A stretch of DNA of 64,000 nucleotides from Brevibacillus dissolubilis (lineage in GTDB: Bacteria; Bacillota; Bacilli; Brevibacillales; Brevibacillaceae): positions 744,001 to 808,000 of the forward strand of contig NZ_VCNA01000001.1 in assembly GCF_006170445.1 (NCBI RefSeq), read 5' to 3'. A program made the translations under genes and the position numbers. The number at the start of each line of letters is the position of its first letter. Position 1 is the first letter of the stretch. The notes below the pieces were generated by a model. That model made no database searches. It saw only the letters and a program-made list of their open reading frames with translations, and was not told the DNA's origin. Shown here piece after piece: positions 53,385 through 60,297 of this stretch.

Positions 53385-53811
53385 TGGTATGCTCTCCCCT
53401 CTTGCGTAATCCGACGAGCTGGCGCCCATCGTCTGTCTTCTCAAACCACAGCTCGTCAGCCATCTGCTTCATGATCAGAAGCCCGCGGCCATTTTCTTCC
53501 CATAGTCTGTCCTCAAGCGTGGTGCAATACTGCCTGTCGAGGACATCCTGCGGAATTCCTCCGGCTGAATCGATGATATGAATCACCACTTCAGCCGGAC
53601 TCGCCGTCATCTGCAGACTGACCGTCTCCCGTGTCTCTTCCCCATATGTCTGCTGCGTGGCCTCGATTGCATTGATCAGTGCTTCATGGACGGCAACATA
53701 CAGGGCATGGCGTCCTGCGAAGCACACTTTTTCCAAGGTCGACTGGTAGGTGCCCTCCATCAGCTCCAGGTACTCGTGCTGTGCGGGACAATCGATTTGT
53801 ACACGGATCAT
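53377..53811 (-). CDS. RsbW-like anti-sigma ATPase/kinase
   Basis: A 144-aa GHKL-fold protein. The N box ALYVAVHEALINAIEATQ and G1-type IIDSAGGIP motif bind ATP, and ENGRGLLIMKQMADEL is the G2 box. It lacks a histidine-kinase dimerisation region, as expected for RsbW/SpoIIAB-type kinases that phosphorylate a STAS partner. AAGGAAGG precedes the ATG at 53811. It lies between the phosphatase and STAS genes and is overlapped by the latter. Its target (sigma factor or other) is not in the window. Confidence 0.9.
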   Translation of the reverse strand: MIRVQIDCPAQHEYLELMEGTYQSTLEKVCFAGRHALYVAVHEALINAIEATQQTYGEETRETVSLQMTASPAEVVIHIIDSAGGIPQDVLDRQYCTTLEDRLWEENGRGLLIMKQMADELWFEKTDDGRQLVGLRKRGEHTSE

Positions 53812-53831
53812 AAGATGCCTTCCTTCTCTTA

Positions 53832-55511
53832 TCATGAATGTGGGTATCCGTCGGGGATCGAGATTGAGATCAGGCAGATATCGTCTGGTCTCTCTTCCAC
53901 CTTTTCTACCTGTCGCTTCATATGGCGGATAAAACCGTCGTTGCTCTCATGCTGATGCTCGTGAATCATCTTTTTCAGATAGGCCGGGGCTTGGATATCC
54001 GTCTTGCCGAATACCTCCATCAGGCCGTCTGTATGTAGGACGATGCGCGCCGGAGCCGTATAACCGAAACTCCCCTGCTGAATCGGCATCTCCGGAAAAA
54101 TCCCCAGCGGAATGCAGCCATCTGACAAGGAATAGACCGTATCTCCGCTTTGCAGGATCAATCCTTCCGGGTGTCCTGCATTGATATACTTGATCTGACA
54201 GGATTGGGTATCGATTAAGAGGTAGAGTGCGGTGGCGTAGTGGACAACCGGGAGATCTGTGCTCTCGATATAGAGGGAGGTCATATGTCTGTTCAACTCA
54301 CGGATTACGTGGATCGGCTCAATCGCCGCGGTGAGCAGTCCACGCAGCAAGGCACGGATCGACATGCTGACCAAAGAAGCAGAGACGCCGTGGCCCATCA
54401 CATCCAGGATGATGACGCCATAGCGGTGCTCGTCGATTCGATACCAGGCGTACATGTCGCCGGACAACTCCTCGGACGGCATATAGATAGCATCGATCTC
54501 GATCTGATCGTTGGTGATCGGTGGGGTGAGCACGCTTTGCTGTACTTTTTTGGCGACTTCCAGATCCTTGCGCCGTCGGTCTTCGGCGATCCGCTGCTCG
54601 GTGATGTCGGTGAGTGTTCCGGAGGTTCCCAGCACTTGATCGGCTTCTCCTTGAGTGACGCGGGCCAGGACGTAGATCCATTTGTACCCGCCGTCTTTGG
54701 TGATCAGGCGCACCTGGTGGTCACACTGCGTCACCTGCCCGCTAAACATTGGGAGGAAGCATTGCAGCTTGTGGTTGCGGTCCTCTTGATGGATATACTC
54801 CAACAGTGGTGTCCCGATGCTCTCGGAGGTCGTATATCCCGTGATCTCCGTCCATGCCGGATTCAAGAACGTGATGCGCCCATGGGAGTCCGTCTGGAAG
54901 ATCACCTCATGGACGTTGGTGATCACGCTTTCGTATTTTTCGTTGATTTGGCGCAGGTTCTGCTCCATCTGACGGGTATGCTCCAAGCTTTTGCGCAGCT
55001 CGATTTCGGTCATGACCATCTGGCTGAAATGGCGCAGCAGATCCATCTGCTCCTGTGTAAAAAGACGCGGCTTGATGTCGATCAGACAGAGTGTCCCCAG
55101 AATATTGCCGTTCTTGGTGATCAGCGGAGCGCCCGCGTAGAAGCGGATATGCATCGACTGAACCAACGGATTATTTTGAAAACGGATATCTTCTAGCGCA
55201 TTGTGGACGGTCACCGGTTTTTTCTCGGCGACAACATGCTGGCAAAACGCCATTTCGCGGCTCGTTTCGGTGGTGCCCTCCGGCAAGCCGACACAGGATT
55301 TGAACCATTGCCTGTCTTCACTGACCAGTGAGATCAAGGCGATGGGCATCTCAAAGATATCGGCTACCATTCTGGTGATCCGGTCAAACGATTCTTCCTG
55401 GGGTGTATCGAGAAGGTTGAGATCATACAGTTCGGCCAGACGCCGCAATTCTTCTTCAACCGAAGAGATTTTGATTCCAGAACGCAAGATCGCTTCATTC
55501 CACCTTTTCAT
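53832..55511 (-). CDS. GAF-PAS-SpoIIE serine phosphatase (RsbU/RsbP-like)
   Basis: 559 aa, soluble. The GAF domain (about 25-175) has FEMPIALISLVSEDRQWFKS and FYAGAPLITKNGNILGTLCL. The PAS domain (about 195-320) has VIFQTDSHGRITFLNPAWTE. The PP2C-type SpoIIE domain (about 335-555) has metal-site Asp residues in SGDMYAWYRID, VIILDVMGHGVSASL, INAGHPEGLIL, LHTDGLMEV and DDICLISISI. It would dephosphorylate the STAS protein encoded two genes on and so release the switch when its sensor domains receive a signal. It is first in the three-gene operon. Confidence 0.92.
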   Translation of the reverse strand: MKRWNEAILRSGIKISSVEEELRRLAELYDLNLLDTPQEESFDRITRMVADIFEMPIALISLVSEDRQWFKSCVGLPEGTTETSREMAFCQHVVAEKKPVTVHNALEDIRFQNNPLVQSMHIRFYAGAPLITKNGNILGTLCLIDIKPRLFTQEQMDLLRHFSQMVMTEIELRKSLEHTRQMEQNLRQINEKYESVITNVHEVIFQTDSHGRITFLNPAWTEITGYTTSESIGTPLLEYIHQEDRNHKLQCFLPMFSGQVTQCDHQVRLITKDGGYKWIYVLARVTQGEADQVLGTSGTLTDITEQRIAEDRRRKDLEVAKKVQQSVLTPPITNDQIEIDAIYMPSEELSGDMYAWYRIDEHRYGVIILDVMGHGVSASLVSMSIRALLRGLLTAAIEPIHVIRELNRHMTSLYIESTDLPVVHYATALYLLIDTQSCQIKYINAGHPEGLILQSGDTVYSLSDGCIPLGIFPEMPIQQGSFGYTAPARIVLHTDGLMEVFGKTDIQAPAYLKKMIHEHQHESNDGFIRHMKRQVEKVEERPDDICLISISIPDGYPHS

Positions 55512-55537
55512 CTTGTCCCCCCATTGATTCCGTTCCT

Positions 55538-56125
55538 TTATGTGTTGATTGATACGAGCCGATTGGTCTCAAAAAACCGGCGAAGAAGAGCATGCCCATG
55601 CTCGGTGAGGATGGACTCCGGGTGAAATTGGACGCCTTCGATCGGCAGGCTCTTATGTCGCAGGGCCATGATCTCCCCTGTCTCTGTCTCTGCTGTGATC
55701 TCAAGACAAGCAGGCAGTGTCTCGCGTTCTACCACTAGCGAATGGTAGCGGGTCACCCGATACGGACTCTCCAGCCCGGCAAAAACACCCTGCCCTTGAT
55801 GGTGGATCAACGACGTCTTGCCATGCATCGGCTGGCTGGCCCGCAACACTTTTGCTCCGAATGCCTGTGCGATCGCCTGATGACCGAGACAGACCCCCAG
55901 AATCGGGATACGCCCGGCCACGTGACGGATCACATCCAGACAGATTCCGGCCTCATCCGGATTACCCGGCCCCGGTGAAAGCAGGATCGAGTCAGGCTGC
56001 GTATCGTCAATCTGCTCCAGTGTCACCTCGTCATTGCGCAGCACCACTACCTGTTCTCCAATCTGATAGAGATACTGTACAAGGTTATATGTGAAAGAAT
56101 CATAGTTGTCGATAACCAAAACCAT
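55538..56125 (-). CDS. pabA: aminodeoxychorismate/anthranilate synthase glutamine amidotransferase
   Basis: A 195-aa class I glutamine amidotransferase that supplies ammonia to PabB. The triad is visible: Cys in [16 protein letters not shown] (about 80), and His and Glu in [15 protein letters not shown] near the C-terminus. It starts [19 protein letters not shown], as the family does, at 56125. It lies 45 nt after the PabB-PabC fusion in the same direction, so it belongs to p-aminobenzoate (folate) synthesis rather than tryptophan. Confidence 0.94.
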   Translation of the reverse strand: MVLVIDNYDSFTYNLVQYLYQIGEQVVVLRNDEVTLEQIDDTQPDSILLSPGPGNPDEAGICLDVIRHVAGRIPILGVCLGHQAIAQAFGAKVLRASQPMHGKTSLIHHQGQGVFAGLESPYRVTRYHSLVVERETLPACLEITAETETGEIMALRHKSLPIEGVQFHPESILTEHGHALLRRFFETNRLVSINT

Positions 56126-56170
56126 ACCGCTCACCATCCTGTCTGTTCATGATGTCACGCTTCTTCCAGC

Positions 56171-57952
56171 TTATACCTCTACGCTCACCGGCACCCACTC
56201 GCGCAGACTGTTGATCAGCCAGATGCGGGATGCCTGCTCCAGATCCTTGACGGTTAGCTTACGTTCGTGAATCTGGTCTTGTGCAAGCAGCTCCGCCCGA
56301 AATGTCCCCGGAAGTAATCCCGACTCGATCGGCGGCGTGTAGTTGACCCCGTCCAGCTCCACGACGAGATTGCCGATGGTGAATTCGGTCAGCTCTCCTT
56401 TTTCATTAATAAGCAGAACATCCATGATATCGGTACGGCTTCCGCGCGCTTTTTCATATAGGCTCCGGTTGGTTGTCTTATGATACAAAAAACGGCTGTT
56501 GCTGTTGATCGGCTCCGTCGCCAATGCCACCTTTTGCACGGTGTCTGGCATCGGCTGGAATGGATAGGACTCGACCTGTATCTCACCGCTCTGTGTAAGC
56601 AGCAGCCGGACACGGTAGAGACCGCGTGGAACCTGCCCAGCGTGCTCTGCCAGTGCGTCCAGAACGGCCTGACGGTCAAACGAAATGCCAAAATAATCGG
56701 CAGACTGCGCAAGCCGCTCCAGATGATGCTCAAGCAACGTATACGCCCCATCCTCCAGACGGATCGTCTCCAGCAGGTCGAATGGCTCATGCTCCGCCGT
56801 CAGCAAGGCCGCTTTGGTCAGGATCTCGGCGTATTCGTCCTCCGAGGTGGAGTCCCATGTCACACCGCCGCCTGCCCCATACTCAGCCTCCCCTGTCTCT
56901 GTATCGATGAGCACCGTACGGATCGGGATGTTAAATACCGCTTGTCCCGCAGGCGTGAGATAGCCGATCGTGCCGCAGTAGACATGGCGCGGGGTCTGCT
57001 CCAATTCGGAGATGACCTCCATCGTGCTGATCTTGGGTGCGCCCGTGATCGAACCGCACGGGAAAAGAGCGGCGAACACATCCTCCAGTGTCACCTCAGG
57101 ACGGGTACGGGCTGTGATCGTCGAGGTCATCTGATAGACCGTCGGATAGCGCTCAATCTCAAACAGCTTATCCACCTGCACCGACCCAATCTCTGCGATA
57201 CGTCCCAGATCATTGCGCAGCAGGTCGACGATCATCAGGTTTTCCGCTTGGTTTTTCTCAGAGGCGGCCAGTTCATCGCGGCGGGCGAGGTCTTCCTGTA
57301 CCCAGCGTCCGCGCTTGGCGGTTCCTTTCATCGGCTTGGTGGTGATGGTCATATTCTCCCTGTCCCAGCGGAAAAACAGTTCAGGCGATGCCGAGAGAAT
57401 CCGATAGCGCCCCGTGTCGAGATAAGCGGCATAACTGCCCCGTTGCAGACCGCTCAGACGCTTGTAGAATGCCAGATCATCCCCACTAAAACGGGCGCGC
57501 ATCCGAAGCGTATAGTTGACCTGATACGTATCCCCTCTGGCAATCGCTTCCTTGATTGCGGCGATGCCGGATTGATACTGCCCGACGCTGATGTCCGGCC
57601 GCCAGTCTGAGATGGTGTACCCGGTGCCTTTTTGTGCCATATGCGCTGGTGCGTCTTCTTGTACAATCTCGGGTGAATCCGTCGGCCAGCCCCGCTCAGG
57701 CTGCCGATAGATGCCAAACCACAGCAGTGGACGTCCCTCACTTGTGACTACCTGATAAGCCGGATCAAAAGCAGGAGCCGCTTCATACGCCAAGTAGCCT
57801 GCCGCATAAAAGCCTCTGCCGACCGCTTCCTGTACCCGGCGCAACGCAGGACGTACCTCCCCGACAGTCATTGCCGTGATGATCTCCAAAGGTTCACGAA
57901 ACAGGTATGGTTGTTGTTTATCGTTAGGATCATGAAATTCAAACAGAAGCAT
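56171..57952 (-). CDS. pabB: aminodeoxychorismate synthase I fused to aminodeoxychorismate lyase (PabB-PabC)
   Basis: 593 aa. Residues 1-340 form a chorismate-binding domain with KPMKGTAKRGRW, NLMIVDLLRNDLGRI, PCGSITGAPKISTMEVI and GYLTPAGQAVFNIPIRT. After EYGAGGGVTWDS the chain continues into a fold-type IV PLP lyase-like domain (about 375-593) with YTLLEHHLERLAQSADYF, the likely PLP Lys in FLYHKTTNRSLYE, LTEFTIGNLVVEL and GLLPGTFRAELL. The fusion turns chorismate to p-aminobenzoate with PabA. It is the first gene of the pab pair, reading away from the RiPP cluster. Confidence 0.93.
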   Translation of the reverse strand: MLLFEFHDPNDKQQPYLFREPLEIITAMTVGEVRPALRRVQEAVGRGFYAAGYLAYEAAPAFDPAYQVVTSEGRPLLWFGIYRQPERGWPTDSPEIVQEDAPAHMAQKGTGYTISDWRPDISVGQYQSGIAAIKEAIARGDTYQVNYTLRMRARFSGDDLAFYKRLSGLQRGSYAAYLDTGRYRILSASPELFFRWDRENMTITTKPMKGTAKRGRWVQEDLARRDELAASEKNQAENLMIVDLLRNDLGRIAEIGSVQVDKLFEIERYPTVYQMTSTITARTRPEVTLEDVFAALFPCGSITGAPKISTMEVISELEQTPRHVYCGTIGYLTPAGQAVFNIPIRTVLIDTETGEAEYGAGGGVTWDSTSEDEYAEILTKAALLTAEHEPFDLLETIRLEDGAYTLLEHHLERLAQSADYFGISFDRQAVLDALAEHAGQVPRGLYRVRLLLTQSGEIQVESYPFQPMPDTVQKVALATEPINSNSRFLYHKTTNRSLYEKARGSRTDIMDVLLINEKGELTEFTIGNLVVELDGVNYTPPIESGLLPGTFRAELLAQDQIHERKLTVKDLEQASRIWLINSLREWVPVSVEV

Positions 57953-58324
57953 GAAAACCGTATGCCCTCCTTATTCAAGGCCCATAAAAAATCTTCTATC
58001 TTCTAATTAAAACATATTCAGTAGGTGATAAGTAGCGGAAAATTTACAGACCGGACACTCCCGGACGTTTCTCTTATCGTGAAAACAGGAATGACCAAAG
58101 CCGCTTCTACTCATGTAGCGGTTCAACTGCCTGCAGCATAGGGATTTTATATAAGTATTTACTGTGCGTATATTAATTTTAAAAATATAAATAAAATAAT
58201 TGATTTTACATTATTTGGTGTTATATGATTCATACATATGATTTATCTGTTTATTTAGGACTGGCTCTTACGTCAGTCTGACAATTGCAGGTACATCTAC
58301 TTACTATGAATGGAGGTGACTCGT
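57953..58324 (+). promoter_or_regulatory. AT-rich intergenic region with the RiPP cluster promoter
   Basis: The divergent gap between pabB and the precursor genes; no gene seen. A plus-strand promoter candidate is TTGATT (58200-58205), an 18-nt spacer and TATGAT (58224-58229), leaving a leader of about 90 nt before the first precursor. A GC hairpin near 58100-58125 (CCGCT/AGCGG) has no T run. Confidence 0.5.
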
Positions 58325-58429
58325 ATGATTAAAAAAGTAGCGTCTGCTCCTTCTCTTGACAGACCACCTGTCGATGTTTGTGGCTTGGACTTATGCAACG
58401 GCTGTGGTTTTGATATCTGCAGCGCCTAA
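58325..58429 (+). CDS. RiPP precursor peptide 1, 34 aa, Cys-rich
   Basis: Short peptide with leader MIKKVASAPSLDRPP and a C-terminal core CGLDLCNGCGFDIC followed by SA. Four Cys lie in two CGxDxC units separated by NG. GGAGGTGA stands at ideal distance from the ATG. Leader start, ribosome site and core plan are shared with the next peptide. No secretory signal. The genes behind it encode an MNIO enzyme, a partner and an exporter, so it is the likely substrate: the MNIO would oxidise the Cys or Asp positions. No leader protease was found. Confidence 0.85.
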   Translation: MIKKVASAPSLDRPPVDVCGLDLCNGCGFDICSA

Positions 58430-58468
58430 TCCTTGATCCATCTACTCCACATGCAGGAGGTGATACGT

Positions 58469-58573
58469 ATGATTAAAAAGGTAGCGACCGTTGATGCTCC
58501 ACAACAAGCTATCCCTGTATGTGGGGTAGACATGTGCTATATCGGCTGCGGTATTGACATGTGTGGCGTTTAG
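58469..58573 (+). CDS. RiPP precursor peptide 2, 34 aa, Cys-rich
   Basis: Second precursor, 39 nt after the first. Leader MIKKVATVDAPQQAIP and core CGVDMCYIGCGIDMC followed by GV: again two CGxDxC units, here joined by YIG. AGGAGGTGA precedes the ATG. The ATGATTAAAAA start and the AGGTGA-to-ATG block are copied from peptide 1, pointing to duplication with divergence of the middle. The conserved C-G-hydrophobic-D-hydrophobic-C spacing marks it as the modification target. Confidence 0.87.
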   Translation: MIKKVATVDAPQQAIPVCGVDMCYIGCGIDMCGV

Positions 58574-58599
58574 TTTTTTCGGAATCTTCTCTCTTTTTC

Positions 58600-58629
58600 G
58601 ATGGAAGTCTCTTTATGAAGGCTTCCATC
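58600..58629 (+). promoter_or_regulatory. hairpin between precursor and enzyme genes, possible attenuator
   Basis: GATGGAAG pairs perfectly with CTTCCATC over a 14-nt loop; the downstream sequence TTCCTATTCTATT is only moderately T-rich. Such partial terminators or stabilising stems allow more precursor than enzyme to be made. Confidence 0.5.
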
Positions 58630-58656
58630 TTCCTATTCTATTGGGGGTGAACCTGC

Positions 58657-59451
58657 GTGTCCTTAGCACAAATCCAAAGTCTTGTTTTACATCTCACCGT
58701 GAACCCAGGTCTCTTAGATGAACTGGAGCAGCAACCTGAACTCGTGGGGCAACGGTTCGGTCTGACCACGGAAGAAGTGGGCTTCGCCCGTCAGATGTCT
58801 CGCCCTGTCTTGCATTCTTTCCAGCTTCAGATCGCCAACAAGCGGATGGGTACGAGACATCGTGAATATGTCAAACGCACTACATCCTTATTTGAGCCAA
58901 AGCAACGTGCGCAGTTGATGCTTGAATTTCTGTCCAAGCATGAGATGCGTACGAATACCTGGGGGCAAAAAATCCCTGACTATCTTGACTTTTTGAGCGA
59001 GAAGCTGACAGATTCCCCATATGCAGCCATCTTGCAAGAGATCCCTGCCTTTGAAAAATGGCTGTATACCTGTTCCCTCCAAGCAGAGCCGACTGGTTCA
59101 AGTGAAACAGCAGGTTATGTGCTCTCTGCTACTGTACAGGTACATGCGTTTCCGTTTCCGGCCGAAGAGCTGATTACCGGAAATCTCCCGATGGAATTCC
59201 TGGTGCAACGCCATGGGGAGACAGGTTATGTGCTGGGCATGTGGACAGGGACACAAGTGGATCTGTTCGAGATCGACAACAGCTACTATGAATTGATGAC
59301 CCGCTGCAAAGAGCCGCTTTCGATGGAAGAGCTGCTGGCTGTGGCGGAAGAGATCCGCGTCCGTTTTCAAAAAGACCGTACCGCACAAGAGATGGTGCAG
59401 GAACTGCTGGAAATGGCGATTCTCATCCCGATCGGAGAGGTGACAGCGTAA
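58657..59451 (+). CDS. MNIO partner protein, distantly DUF2063/HvfC-like
   Basis: 264 aa, soluble; GTG start with GGGGGTGA upstream. The helical N-terminus (LNVNPG-like: LTVNPGLLDELEQQPEL, then RFGLTTEEVGFARQM) is followed by MLEFLSKHEMRTNTWG, PDYLDFLSEKL and EIPAFEKWLYTC. The order F..H, pdyL and afE.wl recalls DUF2063/HvfC proteins, which escort MNIO enzymes and bind the precursor. The similarity is weak and read by eye. The C-terminal part has a LFEIDNSYYELMTRCKEPLS segment. Its stop overlaps the MNIO start (TAATG), so the two are coupled and probably form one complex. Confidence 0.7.
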   Translation: MSLAQIQSLVLHLTVNPGLLDELEQQPELVGQRFGLTTEEVGFARQMSRPVLHSFQLQIANKRMGTRHREYVKRTTSLFEPKQRAQLMLEFLSKHEMRTNTWGQKIPDYLDFLSEKLTDSPYAAILQEIPAFEKWLYTCSLQAEPTGSSETAGYVLSATVQVHAFPFPAEELITGNLPMEFLVQRHGETGYVLGMWTGTQVDLFEIDNSYYELMTRCKEPLSMEELLAVAEEIRVRFQKDRTAQEMVQELLEMAILIPIGEVTA

Positions 59452-60269
59452 TGGCAAGAGGTGTAGGTGTTGGATTCCGCCCTGAATTCGCCGGGCAAAG
59501 CGAGCAAGTGCTCAAGCATGTCGATTTTTTGGAGTACAATCAGCGCAGATCTCTGGAAATGGTTCGGCAAGATCTCACCCCGTATCTTGGTCAGATCCCT
59601 GTGGTCATACATAGTCTGAATCTATCCCTTGGCTCGGTTCAACCGCCGCCCGAGCACCGTCTGGAGGCGATCAAGCGGACAGCCGATCTGGTCGATGCTT
59701 CTTGGGTAAGTGAGCATCTGTCGTACTGTCGTCACGATGATATCGAGGTGGATAATTTTATCGCCCTGCCGTATACCGACGAGTCCATAGAGATCGTCTC
59801 CCGTCACATTATCAATCTGAAAAACCTCTTGGGCCGTCCGGTGATCATGGAAAACATCACGCACTCCTTCGTCTGGCCGGACAAGCAATACAGTGAAGCC
59901 GAATTTATTAAGCGGGTCTTGGAAAAAGCGGATTGTGGGCTGCTCTTAGACGTGACCAATCTGTACCTCAACTCCACTACGCATGGTTATGATCCGTATG
60001 AGTTCCTCCAGACAATCCCGGCTGATCGGGTGGTACAGCTTCATCTGGCTGGTCACAGTGAAGTGGATGGGCAGATGGTAGACTCCCATGTCGGCGGAAT
60101 CGATGCAACCGTACTCGGCTACACCGAATGGATTCTCAAGCACACAGCCTGTGATGCGATGACGATCGAGCGTGACTCGGAGATGAGTTCATTCGATGAC
60201 CTGCTGGATGATCTGCAATTGTGCCGGGAGCTCTACACCAAGTATGGGAAGTCTCCGATCAGCAAGTAA
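59451..60269 (+). CDS. DUF692 multinuclear non-haem iron oxidase (MNIO)
   Basis: A 272-aa TIM-barrel enzyme of the MbnB/TglH/HvfB class, which uses two or three irons and oxygen to rewrite Cys, Asp or Asn residues in ribosomal peptides. The ligand pattern is complete: His54 (VVIHSLNLSLGS), His89 (WVSEHLSYC), Glu134 (VIMENITHSF), Asp167/Asn170 (LLLDVTNLYLN), His178 (THGYDP), His198 (VVQLHLAGH), Asp211/His213 (VDSHVGG) and Glu240 (MTIERDSE). The start is fused to the partner stop. Two Cys-rich peptides upstream and an exporter downstream make a self-contained RiPP pathway. The chemistry cannot be read from sequence; thiooxazole/thioamide-like Cys changes or Asp oxidation are the leading options. 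Confidence 0.93.
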   Translation: MARGVGVGFRPEFAGQSEQVLKHVDFLEYNQRRSLEMVRQDLTPYLGQIPVVIHSLNLSLGSVQPPPEHRLEAIKRTADLVDASWVSEHLSYCRHDDIEVDNFIALPYTDESIEIVSRHIINLKNLLGRPVIMENITHSFVWPDKQYSEAEFIKRVLEKADCGLLLDVTNLYLNSTTHGYDPYEFLQTIPADRVVQLHLAGHSEVDGQMVDSHVGGIDATVLGYTEWILKHTACDAMTIERDSEMSSFDDLLDDLQLCRELYTKYGKSPISK

Positions 60270-60297
60270 AATCAGCATGAGTTGGAAGTGATGCAAA

